A stretch of 51,743 nt of DNA. Origin: UBA2862 sp045637485. Lineage in GTDB: Bacteria > Bacillota > Clostridia > Christensenellales > Aristaeellaceae. A program made the position numbers and the translations under genes. The notes under the pieces are model-generated. The model saw nothing but the letters and a program-made list of their open reading frames with translations, had not been told where the DNA came from and did not search any database. Positions 7,194 through 16,600 of the stretch are shown here, one piece after another (position 1 is the first letter of the stretch; each line of letters opens with the position of its first letter). Location: NCBI GenBank assembly GCA_045637485.1, contig JAZTZK010000195.1:1-51743 (forward strand), in the 5' to 3' direction.

Positions 7194-8283
7194 GCGCAAC
7201 CGGATGCGGACGCTGCTGCGCGTCGTCGACACGGTCACGCAGCCGCTGATCGCCGTACTGATCAGCTTCCTGCTGGGCGCGGTGGTGATACTCGTCATCG
7301 GCAAGAACCCGCTGCTGGCCTACGGCGAGATGATCCGCGGGGCCTTCGGCAAGCAGGTCTACCTGATGAACACGCTGAAGCGCGCCACCCCCATCATCAT
7401 GGGCGGCCTGGCGGTGTGCGTGGCCTGGCGCAGCGGTTATGAGGCCATGGGCGGCGAGGGCCAGATGATACTGGGCGCCATGGCGGCGGCGCTGGTGGGC
7501 TACTACCTGAATGTACCGGGCTGGCTGCGCATCCCCGCGGCCATGCTGGCGGCCGCGGCGGCGGGCGCGCTGTATTCGATGCTGTCGGGATGGCTGTTCG
7601 AGCGGGTTGACGTCACCTTCATCATCTCCACGCTGATGCTGAACTACATCGCCAACTACTTCGCGGCCTATCTGTGCAACTACCCGCTGCGCGACCCCGA
7701 GGCGAACGTCTACCAGATGCAGAACGCCCAGACGGGCAAGCTGCCCGAGGCGGCCACGCTGCCCCCGATCATGAAGGGCTGGGTGCACTGGGGCTTCCTG
7801 CTGGCGGTGGTGGCGGTGATCGTCACCTGGTTCCTGTTCAGGAAGACCAGCTTCGGCTACAAGAGCCGCATGGGCGGCCTGAACCCCCGGTTCGCGCTGT
7901 ACGGCGGCATCAACGCCCGGAGGATGCTCTACCTGGTGATGATCCTCTCCGGCGTCATGGCCGGGCTCGGCGGCGCGTTTGAGGTCATGGGCAGCAAGGG
8001 CCGGTACGTGGACCAGATGATCTTCTCCACCGGCTACGCCTGGACCGGCATGGTGGCGGCGCTGCTGGCCAACATGAACCCCGTCGGCACGCTGCTGGCG
8101 TCGATCCTGCTGGCGGGGCTGGCCGTGGGCGGCAGCACCATGATGCTGAACATGGACATTCCCCTGGAGGTATGCAACATCATCGAGGGCATCATCACCC
8201 TCTTCATGAGCGCGAAGATGATCCGCATTGCGGCGGGCAACGCCCGCAGGCGCAGGCAGGCGAAGGGAGGCGGGGCGGCATGA
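7183..8283 (+). CDS. Nucleoside ABC importer permease 1
   Basis: A 366-residue inner-membrane permease (BPD_transp_2 family; NupB/YufP-like). It has many hydrophobic segments, beginning PLIAVLISFLLGAVVILVIG, and a conserved EAMGGEGQMILGAMAAAL loop typical of BMP-system permeases. The C-terminus is basic and alanine-rich (ARRRRQAKGGGAA), presumably cytoplasmic. The start overlaps the ATPase stop; a second ATG at 7204 is possible. It pairs with the next gene to form the membrane channel. Confidence 0.87.
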   Translation: MDNERNRMRTLLRVVDTVTQPLIAVLISFLLGAVVILVIGKNPLLAYGEMIRGAFGKQVYLMNTLKRATPIIMGGLAVCVAWRSGYEAMGGEGQMILGAMAAALVGYYLNVPGWLRIPAAMLAAAAAGALYSMLSGWLFERVDVTFIISTLMLNYIANYFAAYLCNYPLRDPEANVYQMQNAQTGKLPEAATLPPIMKGWVHWGFLLAVVAVIVTWFLFRKTSFGYKSRMGGLNPRFALYGGINARRMLYLVMILSGVMAGLGGAFEVMGSKGRYVDQMIFSTGYAWTGMVAALLANMNPVGTLLASILLAGLAVGGSTMMLNMDIPLEVCNIIEGIITLFMSAKMIRIAAGNARRRRQAKGGGAA

Positions 8284-9185
8284 CGTACCTTGCGCAGGTG
8301 ATCAATTCCACCATCCGCGAAATCACCCCGATACTGCTGGTTGCCCTCTGCGCGGGCGTGTGCAGCAAGGTCCAGGTGTTCAACATCGCCCTGGAGGGCA
8401 CGCTGCTGATGAGCGCGTTCTTCGCCTTCCTGACCCACTACTTCCTGCGCAACATCTTCCTGTCGGTGGCGGTGGCGATGGCCGTCGCGATGGGTATGAC
8501 GCTGATCATGGCCTTCTTCGTCGTGAGGCTGAAGGGACAGCCCATGATCGTGGGCATGGCGCTGAACACCTTTGCCCGGGGCTTTACGACGTTCCTGCTC
8601 TCGGTCATATTCAAGACGAAGGGCGCGGTGAACCCCTCCGACCTGAAGGGGCTGACCAAGTTTGACCTGCCGGTGATCAGGAATATACCGTTCCTGTCCA
8701 CGGTGTTCGGCGCGCTGACGGTCATCGACTACCTGGCCTTCGTGCTGGCCATCGTGATGTTCGTCATCATGTACCGCACGGTGATCGGGTTCCGGCTGCG
8801 GGCGCTGGGCATCAACAGCACCGCCGCGGGCAGCCTGGGCATCAACGTGCCCCGCTACCAGATGCTGGCCACCACGCTGTCCGGCAGCATGATCGGCCTG
8901 GCCGGGTGCCTGCTGACGCTGGGCCGCAACGCCATGTTCATACAGGACATCTCCGGCGCGCGGGGCTACGTGGCGCTGGCGGCCAACAACCTGTGCAAGG
9001 GCCATCCCCTCGGGGCGATGATATCCAGCGCGCTGTTCGGCTTTACCACCGCCCTGGCGCGCAGCCTGCAGGGCACCGCCATCCGCCAGCAGCTGCTGCA
9101 GTGCATTCCCTACATCGCCACCATCGCGGCGATGGCCTTCTACAACGCCTGGGCGAAGCTGAAGGCCAGGCGCAGAAACCTGTAA
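8280..9185 (+). CDS. Nucleoside ABC importer permease 2
   Basis: A 301-residue second permease (BPD_transp_2 family; NupC/YufQ-like). It has the characteristic FNIALEGTLLMSAFFAF segment and the later GINVPRYQMLATTLSGSMIGLAG. I set the start at ATG 8280, which overlaps the preceding TGA (ATGA) and has GGGAGGCGGGG upstream. A longer frame to 8172 only reads through the end of permease 1. It completes the binding protein, ATPase and two-permease importer and is followed after 36 bp by the SAH-family hydrolase gene. Confidence 0.87.
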   Translation: MTYLAQVINSTIREITPILLVALCAGVCSKVQVFNIALEGTLLMSAFFAFLTHYFLRNIFLSVAVAMAVAMGMTLIMAFFVVRLKGQPMIVGMALNTFARGFTTFLLSVIFKTKGAVNPSDLKGLTKFDLPVIRNIPFLSTVFGALTVIDYLAFVLAIVMFVIMYRTVIGFRLRALGINSTAAGSLGINVPRYQMLATTLSGSMIGLAGCLLTLGRNAMFIQDISGARGYVALAANNLCKGHPLGAMISSALFGFTTALARSLQGTAIRQQLLQCIPYIATIAAMAFYNAWAKLKARRRNL

Positions 9186-9221
9186 TACCGCAAGCGCAAA
9201 TACCGTTTGGAGGAATAGAAT

Positions 9222-10466
9222 ATGAGCATCATCAGAGACATCAACCTGGCGGCGTCCGGCGAGAACAAGATCGAGTGGGTGCGCCGCAACTGCCCGCTGC
9301 TGCGGAGCCTGGAGGCGGACTTCTCGAAGTCCAGGCCCTTTGAGGGCAAGCGCATCGCGCTGTCCATACACCTCGAGGCCAAGACCGCCTACCTGTGCAA
9401 GGTCCTCGCCGCCGGCGGGGCCGAGATGTACGTGACCGGGTCGAACCCGCTGTCCACCCAGGACGACGTGGCGGCGGCGCTGGTCAAGGCGGGCCTGAAC
9501 GTGTTCGCCTGGCACGCGGCCACCGACGAGGAGTACGCCGCCCACATCCGCGAGACCCTGTCCCACCACGCGAACATCATCATCGACGACGGGGGCGACC
9601 TGGTGCACATGCTGCACACCGAGATGCGGGATGAGCTGCAGTATGTGATCGGCGGCTGCGAGGAGACCACCACGGGCATCGTCCGCCTGATCGCCATGAA
9701 CAAGGCGGGCAAGCTGCAATTCCCCATGGTGAAGGTGAACAACGACGACTGCAAGCACCTGTTCGACAACCGCTACGGCACCGGCCAGTCCGTGTGGGAC
9801 GGCATCAACCGGACCACCAACCTGATCGTCGCCGGGAAGTACGCGGTCGTCGCGGGCTACGGCTGGTGCGGCAAGGGCGTCGCCATGCGGGCGAAGGGGC
9901 TGGGCGCGAAGGTCATCGTGACCGAGGTGAACCCCATTCGCGCCATCGAGGCGGTCATGGACGGCTTCGAGGTCCTGCCGATGCACGAGGCGGCGGTGCT
10001 GGGCGATCTGTTCGTGACGGTGACCGGTTGTGCCGGCGTCATCACCCAGCCCGATTTCATGGTGATGAAGGAGGGCGCGGTACTCTGCAACGCGGGCCAT
10101 TTCGACGTTGAAGTGGATATGAAGTGGCTGAGGGATTATTCGACGGAGATTCGCGAGATGCGCGCCAACATCACGGGTTACACGCTGCCCAATGGCAAGC
10201 ACGTTTACGTGCTGGCGGAGGGTCGCCTGGTGAACCTGGCGGCGGGCGACGGACATCCGGCGGAGATCATGGACATGAGCTTTGCCATCCAGGCGCTCTC
10301 CGCGAAGTACCTGGTGGAGCACGCGGGCGAGCTGAAGGAGAAGCTGATCGACGTTCCCGCCGAGGTGGACCTGGAGGTGGCCAACCGCAAGCTGGCGTTC
10401 CTGGGGGTCACCATCGACAGGCTGACGCCGGAGCAGGAGGCCTACCTGAACAACTCCGCGATCTGA
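9222..10466 (+). CDS. ahcY: Adenosylhomocysteinase-family hydrolase
   Basis: A 414-residue SAH hydrolase of the shorter, thermophile/archaeal-like branch. It cleaves S-adenosylhomocysteine (or S-inosylhomocysteine) reversibly to the nucleoside and homocysteine with bound NAD. Seen: substrate loop HLEAKTA (about 50-56), GSNPLSTQDDVAAAL, DDGGDLVHMLH, EETTTGI, the NAD fold GYGWCGKGVAMRAKGLGAKV, and AEGRLVNLAAGDGHP. The C-terminus lacks the Lys/Tyr tail of long SAHH enzymes. At the position of human Glu59, which contacts the adenine, there is Lys54. With a SAH/MTA deaminase next door, S-inosylhomocysteine is a reasonable alternative substrate. GGAGG precedes the ATG. It is the last gene of the importer operon, ending in a terminator. 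Confidence 0.88.
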   Translation: MSIIRDINLAASGENKIEWVRRNCPLLRSLEADFSKSRPFEGKRIALSIHLEAKTAYLCKVLAAGGAEMYVTGSNPLSTQDDVAAALVKAGLNVFAWHAATDEEYAAHIRETLSHHANIIIDDGGDLVHMLHTEMRDELQYVIGGCEETTTGIVRLIAMNKAGKLQFPMVKVNNDDCKHLFDNRYGTGQSVWDGINRTTNLIVAGKYAVVAGYGWCGKGVAMRAKGLGAKVIVTEVNPIRAIEAVMDGFEVLPMHEAAVLGDLFVTVTGCAGVITQPDFMVMKEGAVLCNAGHFDVEVDMKWLRDYSTEIREMRANITGYTLPNGKHVYVLAEGRLVNLAAGDGHPAEIMDMSFAIQALSAKYLVEHAGELKEKLIDVPAEVDLEVANRKLAFLGVTIDRLTPEQEAYLNNSAI

Positions 10467-10488
10467 CAGGAGCCGCGAAATATCAATA

Positions 10489-10526
10489 AAGCCGGGAGGC
10501 GCGCGACGAGCGCTTCCCGGCTTTTT
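10489..10526 (+). terminator. Rho-independent terminator of importer-ahcY operon
   Basis: AAGCCGGGAGGCGC pairs with GCGCTTCCCGGCTT (one mismatch) around a short loop and runs into five T residues. It lies 23 bp after the hydrolase stop. Confidence 0.85.
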
Positions 10527-10741
10527 AAAGAGATTACAATCAACAACTTGTGCATGGGACTTGTCTGAATCCGCCGTTGCAGCGCAGTCGTCGGTCAAAG
10601 CGCCGACGGTAAAGCCGGAAGGCGGCATCGGATGAATGACTTCCTGAAGGACTTGCGCCGTATCGAAACAGACACCGTCAGATATGTCTTTGCGTTGTGA
10701 GGAATTGCCTTGCTTTCTGCCTTGTTTTCTTAAAGATTTCG

Positions 10742-10770
10742 TTGACTATAATTCCAATTTGTGGTATTAT
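10742..10770 (+). promoter_or_regulatory. Promoter of the kinase gene
   Basis: TTGACT (10742-10747) and TATTAT (10765-10770) are separated by 17 bp. This implies a leader of roughly 180 nt before the kinase start. The rest of the 10527-10955 spacer shows no gene: a possible 82-codon frame at 10684 has no ribosome site and is rejected. The local drop in GC content fits a regulatory region. Confidence 0.65.
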
Positions 10771-10955
10771 GAGCGTAATCTGTTGATAAAAAGTCTTATT
10801 GTGACTTGTGAATGCAAGGATAGCATTGAGTCGATCCGGAACGATTATGTGACGCGCTGTTTCAGGCCAACGGCGCGAATTGGGGATACAGGGAAAGCCG
10901 GCCTGCTTTGGACTGAATGCTTTGGAGCATAGACGATAGATTCCTGGAGGGTACA

Positions 10956-13421
10956 ATGGGAAGAGAAATATGGCGGATGCGGTGCTTCAACTGCATGGCG
11001 GCGCTGGACGAGCCCGACGGAAGATGTCCCAAATGTGGTTGGGATAACCAAAACCGGGTCAACGGTGAAGGCAAGCTGGAACAGATGGTGCTGGAGAACC
11101 GGTATCTGGTCGGCAGGGCGCTGGGGCGAGGCGGCTTTGGCGTCACTTATATTGGCTTCGACCTGAACCTGTCGCACCGGGTGGCGATCAAGGAGTTCTT
11201 CCCGCTGACCCTGGCCTATCGGCAAAATGATATGACGACGGTATGCCCCTATTCCGGGAATATAGAGGAATACACCGCCGGTCTGGAGCGGGCGCGCAGC
11301 GAAGGATTGCTGATCGTAAGCCTTGGGCATATCTCCAATGTCGTGCAGGTATACGATGTGGTTCCGCCCAAAACCTACGGCTCGTCCGAGGACACGACAA
11401 ACGGCACAGTGTACATCATCATGGAGTATATTGATGGCACTACGCTGAATTCGATGGTGAAAAAGGATGGGCGCATGGGCTGGCGGCAGGCCTATGACCT
11501 GCTGTATCCAATCATGCAGGCCCTGGAGAAGGTGCACCAAAAGGGCGTCATCCATCGCGACGTCAGCCCGGACAATATCATGCTGGACCGGGAGAGCAAT
11601 GAAACGGTGTTGCTGGACTTCGGCGCCGCCCGGGAGGCCACTTCAGACCTGACGGCCACGCTCAGGCCGGGATATGCGCCGATTGAGCAGTACAGCGAGC
11701 ATATCAAGCAGGATGGCCGGGTGGACGAATACGCGCTGTGCGCAACGATGTACTTCCTGGTGACGGGAAAGGCCCCGGATTCGGCGGATCTGAGGCGATT
11801 TGCAAAGCAGGAAATCAAGACGCCGCGCGATATGGGAAGCGATATTCCCGCAAAGGTTGAAGCTGTGATGCTCAAGGGCATGGCGGTGGAACGCGACGAC
11901 CGGTATGCGTCGGTTGCCGCCCTTCGCAATGCCTTTGAAGAGGCGATCGACGGTCGCCCGCGTCAGAATAACCACAGGGTGTTGATTGCCGCTCTGGCGG
12001 TTGTCGTGTTGGCCGCAGGCGGTCTGGTGGCGTGGAATCATTTTAAGAATAAGGAAGAGAATAACATCGTGACGGCGGCCACGGAGGAGCCGACACCGAC
12101 GCCCACGGAGGAGCCGACGCCCGAGCCCACGGAGGAGCCGACGCCCGAGCCCACGGAGGAGCCGACGCCCGAGCCCACGGAGGAGCCGACGCCGGTGCCC
12201 ACGGAGGAGCCGACGCCGGTGCCCACGGAGGAGCCGACGCCCGAGCCCACGCCTGAGCCGACGCCCGAGCCGACGCCCGAGTCCTCGCCCGAGCCGACGC
12301 CTGAACCGACACCCGAGCCGACACCTGAGCCGACGCCTGAGCCGACGCCTGAGCCGACGCCTGAGCCGACGCCTGAGCCGACACCTGAGCCAACGCCTGA
12401 GCCGACACCCGAGCCGACGCCTGAGCCGACACCTGAGCCAACGCCTGAGCCGACACCCGAGCCGACGCCTGAGCCGACACCCGAGCCCACGCCCGAGCCG
12501 ACGCCCGAGCCGACACCCGAGCCGACACCCGAGCCGACACCCGAGCCGACACCCGAGCCGACACCCGAGCCGACGCCTGAGCCGACACCCGAGCCGACGC
12601 CTGAGCCGACGCCCGAACCCACGCCCGAGCCGACGCCCGAATCCTTTATCAATCATTACAGTGGTGAAAGGCCGCAGTGGCCGACCGACAGGGATGCCTT
12701 TATTGAGGTGGAATGGAGCCAGACCGCATATGATATGTCGCATGCTTCGCAGGCTATTATAGATGCGATGACGATTGCCGGTGTCAATAGATACGGCGCG
12801 CGAGTCATACCGAGCAGCGATAAAGCTGTTCCAACCCTTGAAACCGTGATCGGCTACGACGGTGAAAAAAAGCGCGGCGGCATCATACTGTTCCCGTATG
12901 AGGGCGTTGATTATACCGATTGTATGCGCAGCGCCGCAGAGGCGAACGTGGCGGTGCACGTCGTGCAAAGCGAGAGGCCGGAAGAGGTCTTCAATGAGCT
13001 GTGCGGACTGTATGGCATCGAAGGCCGCGTGTTCCATCCTGACGGCGATACGGCATGGCCGCAGGAGAGCGACGCGATGCTCGTCGTGCTTTACAGGGAT
13101 GCGGATGAAGCGGGTCAACCCGCGCAGCAGACCCTCAGGGATGCCATCAACAGAGGCCTCGATAAGGTCGGCTTCGGCTCCAACCTGTGGGACGCCAGCA
13201 TTTCCCGCGACAAGTCTGTGGAAGCGATCAAGGTCTACCTCGATCGCTACAGCGACCTGAAGGGGATATGCGTGTTCCCGTTTGGCGATCTGGATTATTC
13301 CGCCGCCGTTGAGAAGGCAAATGAAAAGGGCGTCGCGCTCCACTTTATTGAAGCCACGGAGCCGGACGATGTGGAAAACAGCGTAATCAGGCTGTATAAT
13401 ACCGCAGATCAAAAGGGATAA
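10956..13421 (+). CDS. Zinc-ribbon Ser/Thr kinase with EPTP stalk and external domain
   Basis: An 821-residue membrane receptor-like kinase. Order: a zinc ribbon (Cys10, 13, 24, 27), then a kinase domain of about 50-330 with the G-loop GRALGRGGFG, Lys79 in VAIKEF, HRDVSPDN at 200-207 and DFG at 221-223. A transmembrane helix follows at about 344-364, then some 185 residues of EEPTP/EPTP repeats, then a C-terminal extracytoplasmic part of about 260 residues. That part contains two similar halves, each with a hydrophobic strand then a DY..x..A motif (GGIILFPYEGVDYTDCM and KGICVFPFGDLDYSAAV). They resemble one lobe of sugar-binding type-1 periplasmic folds. The catalytic loop has Ser where many kinases have Lys, a variant common in such bacterial kinases. 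The start is ATG 10956 with CTGGAGGG. It has its own promoter and terminator. It probably senses an envelope ligand; the ligand is unknown. Confidence 0.85.
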   Translation: MGREIWRMRCFNCMAALDEPDGRCPKCGWDNQNRVNGEGKLEQMVLENRYLVGRALGRGGFGVTYIGFDLNLSHRVAIKEFFPLTLAYRQNDMTTVCPYSGNIEEYTAGLERARSEGLLIVSLGHISNVVQVYDVVPPKTYGSSEDTTNGTVYIIMEYIDGTTLNSMVKKDGRMGWRQAYDLLYPIMQALEKVHQKGVIHRDVSPDNIMLDRESNETVLLDFGAAREATSDLTATLRPGYAPIEQYSEHIKQDGRVDEYALCATMYFLVTGKAPDSADLRRFAKQEIKTPRDMGSDIPAKVEAVMLKGMAVERDDRYASVAALRNAFEEAIDGRPRQNNHRVLIAALAVVVLAAGGLVAWNHFKNKEENNIVTAATEEPTPTPTEEPTPEPTEEPTPEPTEEPTPEPTEEPTPVPTEEPTPVPTEEPTPEPTPEPTPEPTPESSPEPTPEPTPEPTPEPTPEPTPEPTPEPTPEPTPEPTPEPTPEPTPEPTPEPTPEPTPEPTPEPTPEPTPEPTPEPTPEPTPEPTPEPTPEPTPEPTPEPTPEPTPEPTPEPTPEPTPESFINHYSGERPQWPTDRDAFIEVEWSQTAYDMSHASQAIIDAMTIAGVNRYGARVIPSSDKAVPTLETVIGYDGEKKRGGIILFPYEGVDYTDCMRSAAEANVAVHVVQSERPEEVFNELCGLYGIEGRVFHPDGDTAWPQESDAMLVVLYRDADEAGQPAQQTLRDAINRGLDKVGFGSNLWDASISRDKSVEAIKVYLDRYSDLKGICVFPFGDLDYSAAVEKANEKGVALHFIEATEPDDVENSVIRLYNTADQKG
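12090..12645 (+). repeat. EPTP-coding tandem repeat
   Basis: Tandem 12-bp units of the GAGCCGACGCCT type (coding EPTP), preceded by EEPTP units, encode a rigid proline-rich stalk of about 185 residues between membrane helix and external domain of the kinase. Silent third-base variation between units (CCC/CCT, ACG/ACA) shows the array is old enough to drift. Length polymorphism between strains is likely. Long open frames on the opposite strand here are by-products of the repeat. Confidence 0.95.
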
Positions 13422-13429
13422 ACCAAGAG

Positions 13430-13482
13430 ACAACACATTCCGCCTCCCGCTGCATGGGGGCGGAACGTGTTGTCGTGTTTTT
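13430..13482 (+). terminator. Rho-independent terminator after kinase gene
   Basis: ACAACACATTCCGCC pairs with GGCGGAACGTGTTGT (one mismatch), with a further CCC/GGG inside, followed by CG and a T-rich tract of TGTTTTTA. The stop codon is nine bases upstream. Confidence 0.85.
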
Positions 13483-13529
13483 ATCCGGTGGATCCGGATA
13501 AAAATTGTAAATATTTGAATGGAGATTTA

Positions 13530-13559
13530 TTGACAGTATATAAATACCAATGGTATAAT
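13530..13559 (+). promoter_or_regulatory. Consensus sigma-A promoter of BspA-like gene
   Basis: A perfect TTGACA (13530-13535) and perfect TATAAT (13554-13559) are separated by 18 bp in an AT-rich stretch. The start codon lies 69 bp downstream. This is the strongest promoter match in the window, so the surface protein is probably abundant. Confidence 0.85.
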
Positions 13560-13628
13560 GACTAAAATGCAATAATTGTGTTCTGCGTGTATCTCTGATC
13601 TGAGCGGATGCGTTGGAGGAATACTGTT

Positions 13629-16600
13629 ATGAGAAGACGGTTGGGCTGTATGCTCGTGGTGATGCTGCTGGTGTTGGCGCACATGCAGGTGGCTTCGGCG
13701 GCAGAGGAATCCGACGAGAGAAGGATTCGGGAAGACACGCTGACGGGCACCCAGCTGAGCGAAGGCACGGGCACCGTTCTGGGCAGTGATATATCGCGGG
13801 CGGACATCGCGACAATAGAGGTTTTGAACAGCCTGGAGTGCGCGCCGGAGGGGGCGTGGGATGTTTCCGCAGCCGGGGATGGCAGCGTAATGGCGTGGGT
13901 AAAGGATGGCGCGCTGACCATTGCGGCCAACGGCGGGGTGAAGGCGCCACGAAACGCCACGGGCATGTTCGCCAACTATACCAACGCCACGGACATACGC
14001 TTCAACGGCTGCTTTGATACCTCCGACACAGAGAATATGTACGGCATGTTCATTGGCTGCACCGCCCTGCAGACCTTGGACATTGCTGGTTTTGATACCT
14101 CCGGCGCGACGAATATGGCCTTTATGTTCAGCGATTGCGGACAGCTGAAGGCCCTGGATGTCTCCGGTTTTGATACCTCCCGGGTGGAGGATATGAACAC
14201 GATGTTCCAGTCCTGCGCCTCGCTGGAGGAACTGGATGTATCCGGATTCGACACGTCCCTTGTGACGGCGCTGGACTATATGTTTTACAACTGCCCGAAG
14301 CTGAAGGCCCTGGATGCCTCCGGCTTTGATACACAGAGCGTGACGACGCTGAAGCGCATGTTCTACAACTGCGGCGCGCTGCAAAAGGTCCTCGTCAGTC
14401 GGCGCTTTGTTGTGGGCAACTGCGTGGACACGGAGGATATGTTCACCAGGTCGACTGCCGTGATCGAGCGCGACGGCGTGACCATGACCACCGGGGAGTG
14501 GCTGAGCTCCGATCTGACGAAGACGCCCGCGGCTTCGCTCAACTGGCCGCGGCTTCGGGAGGATGCTCCGTCGAGCGAGCAGTTTGACAATCATACGGGC
14601 ACGGTGCTCGGCAGCGCGATCTTCCGCAGCGATATTCTCAGCATTGAATTTCGGAACAGCCTGGAAGGCGCGCCGGAGGGAGCGTGGGATGTTTCCGAGT
14701 CCGGCGACGGCAGCGTGCAGGCGTGGGTGACGGATGGCGCCCTGACCATCGCAGGCAACGGCGGCGTGCGCGCGCCGGAAAGCGCTTATATGCTGTTCAG
14801 CGACTACAATAACGTCACAAGCATACGATTCAACGGCTGCTTCGATACCTATGAGACGAACGATATGACGGGCATGTTCTATGGGTGCGGCGCCCTGCAA
14901 ACGCTGGACATCGACGGCTTTGATACCTTCGGCGTGACGAATATGGCCTTTATGTTCAGCGATTGCGCACAGCTGAAGACCCTGGATGTCTCCGGGTTTA
15001 ATACCTCCCGGGTGAAGGATATGAACACGATGTTCCAGTCCTGCACCTCGCTGGAGGAGCTGGATCTCTCGGGCTTCGATACGTCCGACGTGACGGCCAT
15101 GGATTACATGTTCAACGGCTGCGCATCGCTGAAGCAATTGGATGTCTCCGGCTTTGACACAAATCGGGTCACGACCCTGAAGCATATGTTCTACGGCTGC
15201 GCGGCGCTGGAGGAAATCCGCATGGGCCGTAGCTTCGAGGTCGCAGACGGCGCGGATACCGAGGGCATGTTCACAAAGACGAACGCCACGATCGTTTTCA
15301 ACGGCGCGCACATGACGCCCGAGGCATGGCTGAACGGCGGCGAGGCGACGGGTTCCGAAGCAATGCCTGAAGGGACCGCGGAGCCGGTTTATGCCACGGC
15401 GTCCCCACAACCCGATATAACCGGAGTGACAAAACCAGCCACAGACGACGCCCCGGTGTCGTATGCCGCCGCCGCGCCCGTGTCCCTGAGCGGAGGGCAC
15501 CGCCTGCGCAGCGATGTGCTGGACAACAGCCAGCTGAGCGATGTGTCGGGCACCGTGCTGGGCAGCGATATCAACCGAGACGAAGTCACATCCATAGAAT
15601 TCCACAGCAGCCTGGAGGGCGCGCCTGAATTCGCCTGGGATGCTTCTGAAGCCGAGGATGAAAGCGTGCTGGCCTGGCTCAGCGGCGGCACGCTGAACAT
15701 CGCGGCCGACGGTGGCGTGCTGGCTCCGGTGGACGGGAGGGGACTGTTTGCGAATTATACCAACGTCACGAGCATACGGTTCAACGACAGCTTCGACACC
15801 TCGGAAATGACCAACATGTACGCGATGTTCTCCATGGATTCCTCGCTGAAGGCATTGGATGCTTCCTGTATGGATACCTCCGCCGCGACGAATATGTTCG
15901 CCATGTTCAATGCATGCAATTCCCTTGTCTCGCTGAACATATCCGGCTTTGATACGCGCAACGTGGAAAACATGAGCGGAATGTTCTACAACTGCGCGGT
16001 GCTTGAAGCGCTGGATGTTTCCGAATTCGATACGTCGAGTGTCACGGACATGAACGGTATGTTCCGCAGCTGCGAAAAGCTGAAGACCCTGGACGTATCC
16101 GGGTTTGACACGTCCCTCGTGATCGATATGACCAATATGTTCTACAACTGTGAGCAATTGGAGGCGCTGGATCTGTCAGGCTTCAACACGGCTTGCGTGA
16201 CATCCATGAACTACATGTTCTGCCGGTGTTCAGCGTTGAAGCGCATCGTGTTTACGGGTCTTGACCTATCGAACGTCACCGACATGGAATACACCTTCAG
16301 CGAGTGTGAAAGCCTGGCGGAGCTGAGGGTGGGCGACGATTCTCCCGCCGACCGACCGAACATATCGGTCATTAACATTTTTGATCAATCGCCCCGGGTG
16401 ATGATCTATTCCAACGGCGCGCGTCTTACCCCGGAGCAGTGGCTGGGCAACGAGGCGACTGAACCGCAATCGGTCCAGGATACCGACGCCAACGCAGCTT
16501 TCAACGGCCAGACCAAAACCCTTGAGGAAAGGGAGCAGTCGACGGTCGCGGAGCAAGCGTCCGAGCCGACGTCCGAGCCGACGTCTGCACCGAGGCCCGA

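Noticed and set aside
9186..9221. Possible SAH riboswitch before the SAH-family gene
   Set aside because: The 36-bp gap is too short for the aptamer and shows only a ribosome site.
10540..10620. Weak resemblance between this spacer and 46345-46410 (shared TGTCTGAATCCG)
   Set aside because: Only short blocks match by eye; not enough to call a repeat family without a genome search.
8034..10628. An 864-codon minus-strand frame over permease 2 and the SAH-family gene
   Set aside because: It crosses two well-recognised genes and is His/Gln/Arg/Ala rich, the typical shadow frame of GC-rich coding DNA; no family motif.
12090..12645. Regular short repeats considered as a CRISPR array
   Set aside because: Units are 12 bp, contiguous without spacers, and in frame within the kinase gene.
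12038..12652. Long antisense open frames (Ser/Gly/Val or Ala/Arg repeats) opposite the EPTP array
   Set aside because: They are forced by the 12-bp repeat, lack ribosome sites and mirror the kinase stalk exactly.
13527..16157. An 876-codon minus-strand frame over the LRR protein
   Set aside because: Its apparent repeats (RRxGIKxGDIQxLQ) are the antisense of the DUF285 repeats. The plus strand has signal peptide, promoter and domains.
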